This document shows positions 8,704-15,618 of a stretch of DNA of 64,000 nt, one piece after another. A program made the translations under genes and the position numbers. The notes beneath the pieces were generated by a model. The model worked only from the letters and a program-made list of their open reading frames with translations. It ran no database searches and had not been told where the DNA came from. The number at the start of each line of letters is the position of its first letter. Positions within the stretch are counted from its first letter, which is position 1. The DNA comes from Planotetraspora sp. A-T 1434 (GTDB lineage Bacteria; Actinomycetota; Actinomycetes; Streptosporangiales; Streptosporangiaceae), in contig NZ_JAOEGB010000006.1 in assembly GCF_025420585.1 (NCBI RefSeq), forward strand, positions 124,001-188,000, written 5' to 3'.

Positions 8704-9557
8704 GCGAGCCCGAGCCGAACGGCACACCGACGGAGAGCGCGACCGCGGACATCCCGGCTGAAACCGTGGCGGACACCTCAGATGTGGGCGGCAGGGCCGC
8801 CGTCACCGACCGCACGGACCACCTCGCCGGAGCCCAGGACGCCGTCCTCCGGGCCGACGAGCTGTACGCCGGGTACGTCCCCGGCGTCAACATCCTCAAC
8901 GGCGCCGACCTCTACGTGAAGAAGGGCGAGCTGATCGGCATCATCGGCCCCAACGGCGCCGGTAAGTCGACCCTGCTCAAGTCCCTCTTCGGGCTGGTCA
9001 ACGTGCGCAGCGGCACGGTGACCCTGAACGGCGAGGACATCACCAACCTCAAGGCCCATTCCCTCGTCGCCCGGGGTGTCGGCTACGTCCCGCAGACCAA
9101 CAACGTCTTCCCGAGCCTGACCATCGAGGAGAACCTCGAGATGGGCGCCTTCCAGGTGCCGGCCAAGTTCAAGGAGCGCTTCGAGTTCGTCTGCGAGATC
9201 TTCCCCGCCCTCAAGGAGCGGCGCAAGCAGCGGGCGGGGTCGCTGTCCGGCGGCGAGCGCCAGATGGTCGCCATGGGCCGCGCGCTCATGACAGAGCCAT
9301 CCGTCCTGCTCCTCGACGAGCCCTCGGCCGGCCTCTCCCCCAAGCTGCAGGACCTGGTCTTCATCCAGGCCCAGCAGATCAACAAGGCGGGTGTGACGGT
9401 CATCATGGTGGAGCAGAACGCGCGGCGCTGCCTGCAGATCTGCCACCGCGGCTACGTTCTCGACCAGGGCCGCAACGCCTACATGGCCAGCGGCAAGGAC
9501 CTCATCAACGACCCCAAGGTCATCGAGCTCTATCTGGGCACCCTCGCCCGCGCCTGA
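8700..9557 (+). CDS. livF: Branched-chain amino-acid ABC transporter ATPase, LivF
   Basis: Second ATPase subunit, 285 residues. Walker A is GPNGAGKST at about 83-91, the signature LSGGERQMVAMGRAL and Walker B LLLDEPSAG are intact, and the switch region reads VEQNARRCL, as expected for LivF. The first 45 residues are a low-complexity Thr/Ala/Asp-rich leader not seen in classical LivF. It shares ATGA with livG and is followed by two hairpins that close the operon. Confidence 0.92.
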   Translation: MSEPEPNGTPTESATADIPAETVADTSDVGGRAAVTDRTDHLAGAQDAVLRADELYAGYVPGVNILNGADLYVKKGELIGIIGPNGAGKSTLLKSLFGLVNVRSGTVTLNGEDITNLKAHSLVARGVGYVPQTNNVFPSLTIEENLEMGAFQVPAKFKERFEFVCEIFPALKERRKQRAGSLSGGERQMVAMGRALMTEPSVLLLDEPSAGLSPKLQDLVFIQAQQINKAGVTVIMVEQNARRCLQICHRGYVLDQGRNAYMASGKDLINDPKVIELYLGTLARA

Positions 9558-9572
9558 CCCCGCGTCCGAAGG

Positions 9573-9595
9573 CCCCGGCGAACCTTCCGCCGGGG
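9573..9595 (+). terminator. Hairpin after livF
   Basis: An 8-bp perfect stem (CCCCGGCG with CGCCGGGG) encloses a 7-base loop, starting 16 bases after the livF stop. It has no long T run, as is common for actinobacterial terminators. Confidence 0.55.
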
Positions 9596-9632
9596 TCTCC
9601 GCCTCCGCGGCGGCCATGCCGTATACAGCACG

Positions 9633-9662
9633 AAGGGCCCGGTCCGAGAGGACCGGGCCCTT
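9633..9662. terminator. Bidirectional terminator between livF and the binding-protein gene
   Basis: A 13-bp perfect inverted repeat (9633-9645 with 9650-9662) surrounds a GAGA tetraloop. The stem starts AA and ends TT, giving a short T tract in both directions. It sits between two convergent genes and so probably stops transcription from both. Confidence 0.85.
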
Positions 9663-9680
9663 CTGCGCTAGAGCTGAGGA

Positions 9681-10976
9681 TCAGCCGGAGATCTTGCCGG
9701 TGTTGAAGGCGATGTTCTTGAAGGTGTTGTCCGGGCCGTACTGGTAGATCCCGATCGTGGCCTCGGCCGGGTCACCCGCGTCGTTGAACTCGATCGGACC
9801 GGAGACACCGTCGTAGTCGATGTCCGTGCCGGCCGCGATCAGGTCGGCGCACTCCTTGAAGGTCTTGCACTTGGTGCCGCCCTCGGAGACCGTCTGCAGG
9901 TGCTTGGCGATGTCGGTGCCCGCGTCGCTCTTGGCCTCAAGGGCCGCCAGCGCGGTGAGGACCGTTGCGTCATAGGACTCGGGGGCGTAGTTGTAGACCG
10001 TCAGCGACGGGTCCACGGCCTTGAGCTTGTCCTTGAAGTCCTTCGTGGAGTCCACGCCGGGCGTGGTGCCCTTGATGCCCTTCAGGGTGCCCTTCGGGAA
10101 GTCCTTCGAGTAGTCGGCCAGGTTGCCGTCCACAAAGTAGATCTTCACCTTGTCGGGGCCGATGCCCTGCTTGATCAGTTCAGGGACGATCTTCTTGGTC
10201 TCGTCGAAACCGATCAGAGCGATCGCCTTGGGGTTGGCGGCCTTGATCTTCGACACGTCCGCCGAGTAGTCCGCGGCCTTCGGGTCGTAGATCACCTTCT
10301 CGACGACCTGGCCGCCACCGCCCTCGACGGCCTTCTGCGTGTTGTCAGCGAGGCCGGTGCCGTACGCGTCCTGGAGAGCCAGGATGCCCACGGTGTCATT
10401 GCCGTCGGCCACGATGAGGTCACCCAGGACGCGGCCCTGGAGAACGTCCGGCGGAGCCGTACGGAAGTAGAGGCCCTTGTCGTTGTAGGAGGTCAGCTTG
10501 TCGGAGGTGTTGGCGGGCGAGATCTGCACCACGCCGGCTCCCGTGATCTTGTCGATCACCGACAGCGACACCGACGACGAAGCCGCGCCGACCACCACGT
10601 CGGCCTTCTGCTGAAGCAGCTTGTCCACCGACTGCGAGGCAATGTTCGTCGACGTGTCACCCGAGTCGGTGTCGACCTCTGTGACCGGCTTACCGAGGAC
10701 GCCTCCGGCGTCGTTGATCTCCTTGACCGCCAGCTTCACGCCGGCGAACTCCGGCGGGCCGAGGTAGGCGAGCGAACCAGTCTGCGGCAGCAGGGTGCCA
10801 ACCGTGAAAGTGCCGTCCGCGACGACCGCCGCCGGAGCGGTCGAGGACGCCGGGGGCGCCGAGGACGCCGAGGACGCCGGCGCGGCGCTCTCCGTGCCAC
10901 CGCCACAGGCTGTCAGGGCAAGGCTGGCAGCCGCGGCGACGGCCAGCGCGCGCCCAAGGGGGGCAATGCGGATCAT
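9681..10976 (-). CDS. Branched-chain amino-acid ABC transporter substrate-binding lipoprotein
   Basis: Type I periplasmic-binding-fold lipoprotein (LivJ/LivK type), 431 residues. The signal peptide ends in the lipobox LALTAC with acylated Cys24, followed by a Ser/Ala/Pro linker to about residue 50. The mature part begins GTFTVGTLLPQTGSLAYLGPP, reported here only by its first features: a GxLLPxTG strand typical of the family, then the FAGVKLAVKEIN helix. It faces the liv operon tail to tail and is presumably its binding protein, although it is transcribed separately. Separate transcription would allow the binding protein to be made in excess. Ligand specificity is not readable from sequence. 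Confidence 0.93.
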   Translation of the reverse strand: MIRIAPLGRALAVAAAASLALTACGGGTESAAPASSASSAPPASSTAPAAVVADGTFTVGTLLPQTGSLAYLGPPEFAGVKLAVKEINDAGGVLGKPVTEVDTDSGDTSTNIASQSVDKLLQQKADVVVGAASSSVSLSVIDKITGAGVVQISPANTSDKLTSYNDKGLYFRTAPPDVLQGRVLGDLIVADGNDTVGILALQDAYGTGLADNTQKAVEGGGGQVVEKVIYDPKAADYSADVSKIKAANPKAIALIGFDETKKIVPELIKQGIGPDKVKIYFVDGNLADYSKDFPKGTLKGIKGTTPGVDSTKDFKDKLKAVDPSLTVYNYAPESYDATVLTALAALEAKSDAGTDIAKHLQTVSEGGTKCKTFKECADLIAAGTDIDYDGVSGPIEFNDAGDPAEATIGIYQYGPDNTFKNIAFNTGKISG

Positions 10977-11229
10977 GAAGCATCTCCTTCATCCAGGCCC
11001 GGGAAACGTCAGCGCTGCCGACCCGTCCCGATCGAATGCTGGAAAGGTACATACCTCAAGGGGCCCCTGACCAGGAAAGCATCAGAACTGTCCACACTTG
11101 GATGCGGAGTCGTAATAACTCCTCAACTTAGCGGCGCAACGCATCTGACCAGGATTCCGACCACTTCTCCCGAGTGCGCCCCGTGATCACGTGGCCCGAC
11201 CTTACCGGCGGGTACGGCCCCAGCCCACC

Positions 11230-11826
11230 TCAGGCCGACGGCTCGGACGATCCGGCTCCCTCGTTCACGACGATCTGCGCCACCTGGCGCATGCTCATGC
11301 GCCGGTCCATGGACGCCTTCTGGATCCACCGGAACGCCTGCGGCTCGGTCCAGCCGTGCTGGGCCATGAGCAGCCCCTTCGCCCGTTCCACCAGCTTCCT
11401 GGTCTCCAGCCTGTCGGAGAGGGTGGTGACCTCCTTCTCCAGCGCCGCGATCTCCTCGTGGCGGCTGACCGCCATCTCGATCGCCGGGACCAGGTCACCC
11501 TTGGTGAACGGCTTGACCAGGTAGGCCATCGCCCCCGCGTCCCTGGCCCGCTCGACCAGGTCCCGCTGCGAGAATGCGGTCAGGATGAGGCATGGTGCGA
11601 TCCGCTCGGACACGATCCGCTCCGCCGCCGAGATCCCGTCGAGAACCGGCATCTTGACGTCGAGGATCACCAGATCGGGCCGGAGCTCCATGGCCAGTTT
11701 GACCGCGCTCTCCCCATCACCGGCCTCTCCAACCACGGCGTAGCCGTCCTCTTCGAGCATCTCCTTGAGGTCGAGGCGGATCAGTGCCTCATCTTCCGCG
11801 ATCACCACTCGCCGCTGCGTACTCAC
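11230..11826 (-). CDS. Response regulator with ANTAR RNA-binding output domain
   Basis: Two-component regulator acting on RNA antitermination. With the GTG start at 11826 the protein is 198 residues; a TTG two codons upstream (11832) is also possible, and neither has a clear ribosome site. The receiver domain (about 6-120) has the acidic pair Glu11/Asp12, phosphoacceptor Asp56 (LVILDVKMP), the Thr of LTAF and the Lys of LVKPF. A short coiled coil follows, then an ANTAR domain (about 135-190) with the RKLVERAKGLLM and AFRWIQKASM helices. It matches the PdtaR type of actinobacteria, whose usual partner is a PdtaS-like histidine kinase. No kinase gene is in this window. Confidence 0.92.
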   Translation of the reverse strand: MSTQRRVVIAEDEALIRLDLKEMLEEDGYAVVGEAGDGESAVKLAMELRPDLVILDVKMPVLDGISAAERIVSERIAPCLILTAFSQRDLVERARDAGAMAYLVKPFTKGDLVPAIEMAVSRHEEIAALEKEVTTLSDRLETRKLVERAKGLLMAQHGWTEPQAFRWIQKASMDRRMSMRQVAQIVVNEGAGSSEPSA

Positions 11827-11944
11827 GCACAAGAGGTTACCGACGTCCGCTACATTAGGACCACGCCAGGGCCGCGCGGCCGATCACAGGTCCGCTAAGC
11901 TCTAGGCGACGGGTTCGGACAAACGAACATAAGTCCGGATTGAA

Positions 11945-12017
11945 GCCTCGGTACCCCAATGGCAGAGGGAGCGGATTCAAAACCCGCAAAGTGTGGGTTC
12001 GAATCCCACCCGGGGCA
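11945..12017 (+). tRNA. tRNA with Leu (CAA) anticodon in a class I fold
   Basis: A 73-base cloverleaf can be drawn. The acceptor stem GCCTCGG pairs with CCGGGGC with one G-T pair, and the discriminator base is A. The D arm has CCC/GGG and the invariant GG. The anticodon loop TTCAAAA gives anticodon CAA, and the T arm GTGGG-TTCGAAT-CCCAC is perfect. The CCA end is not encoded. Bacterial tRNA-Leu normally carries a long variable arm, but here the variable loop is only five bases (AAAGT), and the last anticodon-stem pair is an A-C mismatch. The gene looks intact, so a non-canonical tRNA is more likely than a decayed one. Confidence 0.85.
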
Positions 12018-12149
12018 CTTCAACTTGTAGGGGCAGCGAAACTGCGAGTGGTGGATGGCATGGTAGCCGCATGCAACCCCCCCACGACACCGTGGACCGC
12101 GCCCTCGTCGATGCACGCCTGAGCGACCTTAATTGGAACTGGTGCCCGG

Positions 12150-12839
12150 TTATGGTGCGGGAACGGCGCGGAGCCAGGTGTGGTCGGGGGTCAGGTAGGC
12201 GTCGACGACTAGACCGGCGGCCCCCAACTCAGCCGTCAACGCGTCCTGTGTAAGTCTCCGCGTGGTGAAGGAATGGGTCCAGGTCCGAGCGCCTACCTCG
12301 TAGCGCATCGTGGCGGACACCAGGCCGGGCGCCGAGCGGCTGAGCTCGGTCATCGTGAAGGTCACGCCGCCCTTGGTGCCGCCCTGACCTCGCTCCCAGG
12401 CGTCCTGGATCTCGGCGGGCTGCCATTGGATCAGCGCGCCGCCGCCCTCGGCGAGGTGATGGCGGCAGGTGTCCAGCAGCCGCCGCCGTTCATGGTCGTC
12501 GGGGGTGTTGACGAGGTGCGAGGCGAGGAGAACGGTGTCGAACCGCTGGTCCAGACGGAGATCCTGAATTCGGGCGCAGACGGTCTCGACACCGGCGACA
12601 CGGGCCAGCATGTCCGGGGACTCGTCGACCGCGACCACGGAGAACCCGAGCGCGGCCAGGGCATGGGCCAGCCGACCCGGCCCGGACCCAAGGTCGAGGA
12701 TCGTACGGCCGTCGCCGACAGCGGCCTGGATGATCGCGGGTTCCTCTCCGGGAGGCAGGAGCGCGTAGAACTCCACGGCACAGCCATCGGGCGCGATCGG
12801 CCCGGGGCCGCTGCCACTGTTCGGGGGGATCGCCACCAC
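12150..12839 (-). CDS. Class I SAM-dependent methyltransferase
   Basis: Soluble methyltransferase of 229 residues. The SAM-binding glycine motif ILDLGSGPGRLA lies at about 47-58, followed by an acidic end-of-strand residue in VVAVDES (Asp72) and the post-II motif DTVLLASHLV. The C-terminal half has the beta-sheet cap typical of small-molecule methyltransferases. It begins 169 bp from vapC on the same strand and ends 132 bp beyond the tRNA. The substrate is unknown. Confidence 0.82.
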   Translation of the reverse strand: MVAIPPNSGSGPGPIAPDGCAVEFYALLPPGEEPAIIQAAVGDGRTILDLGSGPGRLAHALAALGFSVVAVDESPDMLARVAGVETVCARIQDLRLDQRFDTVLLASHLVNTPDDHERRRLLDTCRHHLAEGGGALIQWQPAEIQDAWERGQGGTKGGVTFTMTELSRSAPGLVSATMRYEVGARTWTHSFTTRRLTQDALTAELGAAGLVVDAYLTPDHTWLRAVPAP

Positions 12840-12856
12840 CCCACCCTACGAGCCAG

Positions 12857-12940
12857 CTAAACGCGCGCGAGACCGGTACCGCGGTCGCCGCCAAGGCGGT
12901 ACAGGAGCACGCCGAGGCGATACGTCACGCGCAGTCGCAT
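12857..12940 (-). CDS. Possible 27-residue basic peptide
   Basis: A short frame with an ATG at 12940 preceded, six bases upstream, by a strong ribosome site (GGGAGGG) and ending in TAG at 12857. The peptide is Arg/Leu/Gly rich and has no recognisable domain. It sits in the 169-base gap between vapC and the methyltransferase and could be a leader peptide. The only positive evidence is the ribosome site, so this is a weak call. Confidence 0.25.
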   Translation of the reverse strand: MRLRVTYRLGVLLYRLGGDRGTGLARV

Positions 12941-13008
12941 GGCATGCCCTCCCTTCGCGACGCCATGCTTCCAACCGGCGTCGCCGTCCCGCAACGGTTT
13001 CCCGGCTA

Positions 13009-13440
13009 TCACCTCAGCGCTATGGGGTTGTGCCAGGTGACGCCGGGAAAGCGGGCGAAGTCGGAGTCGGCCGAGCAAACGCCGACGCCGTGCTCGAGCG
13101 CCAGGGCCGCCAGGTGGGCGTCCGTCACCAGGTTGCCGCGCACGTCGCCGCGGATCAGGAGATCTCGCAGGACGTCGGCATGCCGGGGCGTCGGCAACGG
13201 GACCCAGGCGGGTCCCGCATCGAGCCAATCCTCGACATAGCTCCACGCCTGCTCAGCAGTCAGTGGGTGCGCCGAGACGCGCGGATGGGTCGAGATGCGA
13301 AGGAACGCCGTGAGGGAAGCCCATGGCAGCCCGATCCTGACGGGGCCGTTGAGCGCGCTTTCCAGCCACTCCAGTGATGTCTTGTGGAACGGGCTCGTCT
13401 CGTCGACCGCGTAGAGCAGGATGTTGGCGTCGACGATCAT
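13009..13440 (-). CDS. vapC: PIN-domain toxin VapC
   Basis: Ribonuclease toxin of a type II toxin-antitoxin system, 143 residues. The acidic PIN-site residues are present: Asp4 in MIVDANILLY, Asp107 in LVTDAHL, and Asp125/Asp127 in SADSDF. The WASLTAFLR and THPR motifs place it in the TA-system VapC group common in actinobacteria. It overlaps vapB by four bases (ATGA, 13437-13440). VapC toxins of known target cleave tRNA or the 23S sarcin-ricin loop; the target here is not predictable. Confidence 0.9.
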   Translation of the reverse strand: MIVDANILLYAVDETSPFHKTSLEWLESALNGPVRIGLPWASLTAFLRISTHPRVSAHPLTAEQAWSYVEDWLDAGPAWVPLPTPRHADVLRDLLIRGDVRGNLVTDAHLAALALEHGVGVCSADSDFARFPGVTWHNPIALR

Positions 13441-13670
13441 CTCTCGTCCCCCAGTTCGTCGAGCAACTCCAGCGCCTCCGCGACATTGGAAACGTCGACA
13501 CGCATTCCCAGCGCCTCGGTCCGTTGGCGAAACGTCTTAGGAGCCGGACGCGCTCGGAGCCCCTCGCGCACCAGTTCGTTGATGGCCTCGCTCAGGCTGA
13601 TGTGCCGTTCGCGCTTCAGTTGCTCCACCGCCGCGAGAACATCGTCGTCCAGCCTTAACGTCGTCCGCAT
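13437..13670 (-). CDS. vapB: Antitoxin VapB
   Basis: Antitoxin of 77 residues. The N-terminal MRTTLRLDDDVLAAV is a ribbon-helix-helix DNA-binding motif, and the C-terminal half would wrap the toxin. It lies upstream of and overlaps vapC, the usual order. A palindrome in front of the gene is a probable operator for autoregulation. Confidence 0.9.
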   Translation of the reverse strand: MRTTLRLDDDVLAAVEQLKRERHISLSEAINELVREGLRARPAPKTFRQRTEALGMRVDVSNVAEALELLDELGDER

Positions 13671-13706
13671 GCCCTTAAGTATGTCATCACCGATGCTGGC
13701 AGAGAA

Positions 13707-13719
13707 ACATCAATGATGT
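13707..13719. promoter_or_regulatory. Candidate VapB operator
   Basis: A perfect palindrome ACATCA-a-TGATGT lies 37-49 bases upstream of the vapB start. Ribbon-helix-helix antitoxins bind such short palindromes and repress their own operon. A looser CATC-accg-GATG copy follows at 13684-13695. Confidence 0.45.
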
Positions 13720-13755
13720 CGCGTAGCGCCCAGGAGCCCTACAAGATTGAGGCGC

Positions 13756-15618
13756 TCAGGCGAGGCTGTCGAGCCAGGCCTGGTGGAGGCGGGCGAACCG
13801 GCCGGATCGGGTGATGAGGTGCTCGGGCGGGCCGTCCTCGACGACGCGGCCGCCCTCCATGACGAGCACCCGCTCGGCGATCTCCACGGTGGACAGGCGG
13901 TGGGCGATGATGATGGCGGTGCGGTCGGCCAGGATCGTGCGGAGGGCCCGCTGGACGAGCCGCTCGCTCGGCACGTCGAGGCTGGAGGTTGCCTCGTCGA
14001 GGATCAGCACGGCGGGATCGGCGAGGAAGGCCCGGGCGAAGGCCACGAGCTGCCGCTGCCCGGCCGACATTCGGCCGCCGCGCTTGCCGACCTGGGTCTG
14101 GTAGCCATCGGGCAGCGTCGCGACGAACTCGTGCGCGCCGATGGCTTCGGCGGCCTCGGCGACGGCGGCCATGGACGCCTCGGGTCGCCCGAATCGGATG
14201 TTGTCGGCGATCGTCCCGGTGAACAGGAAGTTCTCCTGGGTGACCATGACCACGTGGCGGCGCAGCGTGGTCTCGTCGAGGTCGCGCAGGTCGAGGCCGT
14301 CGAGGAGGACCCGGCCGGTCACCGGATCGTAGAAGCGCGAGATCAGCTTGGCGAGGGTGGTCTTGCCCGCTCCCGTGGTGCCGACAACGGCGACGGTCTG
14401 GCCCGAGGGGATCTCCAGGTCGAGGCGGGGCAGGACGGGCGGACCGCCGGCGTAGGCGAACTCCACGGCGTCGAACCGGAGCGCGCCGCGGGGGCGGGCC
14501 AGCGTGGCGGGGCGCCGGGGCTCCGCGACGTCCGGCTGCTCCTCCAGCACGCCGGAGAGCTTCTCCAGGGCGGCCCCGGCCGACTGGAGGGCGTTGTAGA
14601 ACTGGCTGATCTCCTGCATCGGCTCGTAGAACTGGCGCAGGTAGAGCAGGAAGGCGGCCAGCACCCCGACCGTCACCGTGCCGCGCACGGCGAGCCACCC
14701 GCCGTACAGCAGGACGATGGCCACGGTGACGTTCCCGATGAGCTTGATGCCGGGCATGAAGATCGCCACGAGGCGTGAGCCGCGCGTGTTGGCGTCGCGG
14801 TAGTCGGCGTTGAGCTTCTCGAAGATCTCCTGGTTGCGGGGCTCTCTGCGGAAGGCCTGCACGGCGCGGATGCCGGTCATGGACTCGACGAAGTGCACGA
14901 TGACGAGTGCGACGGTCTCGCGGGTCCTACGGTAGGCCGCGCTCGACTGGCGGCGGAACCACCGGGTGAACAGCAGCAGGACGGGCAGCGGCAACAGAGC
15001 CACCAGGCCGAGGTGGACGTCGAGCACGAGCAGCATGGCGGCCGTGCCGAAGAGGGTGAGCACGGCTGTGACGAGCCCGTCGAAGCCCGAGTCGAGCAGC
15101 TCCGCGATGGCCTCGACATCCGAGGTGAGCCGGGCGATGACCCGGCCGGAGGTGTACTTCTCGTGGAAGGAGAGGGACAGCCTTTGGAAATGGTTGAACA
15201 CGCGGCGGCGCAGTTCGAGCAGGATGTCCTGCCCGATCCGCCCGGAGAGCTGGAGGAACGCCTGCCGGGTGACCGCCTGGGTCAGCGCGGCCGCGACGAT
15301 GGCCGCGACGATCGTCAGGAGCGTCCCGGCTCCCCTGCCGTGTGTCATCGGCGGGATGCCGCTGTCGATGCCGGTCTTCACGAGGTACGGCAGGGCGAGG
15401 CCGGCGGCATTGGACACCACGATGACGGCGGTGAGCACGCCGATCGCCTTGCGGTGGGGCCGCAGCAGGTCGCCGAGCAGCCGGCGCGAGCGGGTCCGCA
15501 GCAGGAGCGAGACGGTCTCGGGGATGTGCTCCTTGTCCTCGGCGGCCACGCCGCGCCATCTGTCGGTCGCTTCGCCAGCCGTCGCGCCGGTCGTCTTGTC
15601 AGCTGTCGTGCCGGTCAT
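13756..15618 (-). CDS. ABC exporter half-transporter, canonical-site subunit (pair 1)
   Basis: Membrane-plus-ATPase half-transporter, 620 residues. An N-terminal Thr/Ala-rich leader and six predicted helices (about 60-340) precede the nucleotide-binding domain. This has Walker A GTTGAGKTT, Walker B VLILDEATSSLD with a catalytic Glu, and a normal switch His (IIIAHRLST). The signature is MSAGQRQ rather than LSGGQ. Its start overlaps the stop of the upstream partner (ATGA, 15615-15618). The partner has a degenerate catalytic residue, so the two very probably form one heterodimer. The substrate is unknown; drugs, lipids or peptides are all possible. Confidence 0.9.
   Translation of the reverse strand: MTGTTADKTTGATAGEATDRWRGVAAEDKEHIPETVSLLLRTRSRRLLGDLLRPHRKAIGVLTAVIVVSNAAGLALPYLVKTGIDSGIPPMTHGRGAGTLLTIVAAIVAAALTQAVTRQAFLQLSGRIGQDILLELRRRVFNHFQRLSLSFHEKYTSGRVIARLTSDVEAIAELLDSGFDGLVTAVLTLFGTAAMLLVLDVHLGLVALLPLPVLLLFTRWFRRQSSAAYRRTRETVALVIVHFVESMTGIRAVQAFRREPRNQEIFEKLNADYRDANTRGSRLVAIFMPGIKLIGNVTVAIVLLYGGWLAVRGTVTVGVLAAFLLYLRQFYEPMQEISQFYNALQSAGAALEKLSGVLEEQPDVAEPRRPATLARPRGALRFDAVEFAYAGGPPVLPRLDLEIPSGQTVAVVGTTGAGKTTLAKLISRFYDPVTGRVLLDGLDLRDLDETTLRRHVVMVTQENFLFTGTIADNIRFGRPEASMAAVAEAAEAIGAHEFVATLPDGYQTQVGKRGGRMSAGQRQLVAFARAFLADPAVLILDEATSSLDVPSERLVQRALRTILADRTAIIIAHRLSTVEIAERVLVMEGGRVVEDGPPEHLITRSGRFARLHQAWLDSLA

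Noticed and set aside
11182-11191. CGTGATCACG palindrome resembling the repeat core
   Set aside because: It is a single copy, lacks the GCAC-N3-TTCCC part and has no 53-base neighbour.
11945-13756. Genomic island inserted at the tRNA
   Set aside because: No integrase and no recognised repeat of the tRNA 3' end was found; the methyltransferase and vapBC alone do not prove transfer.
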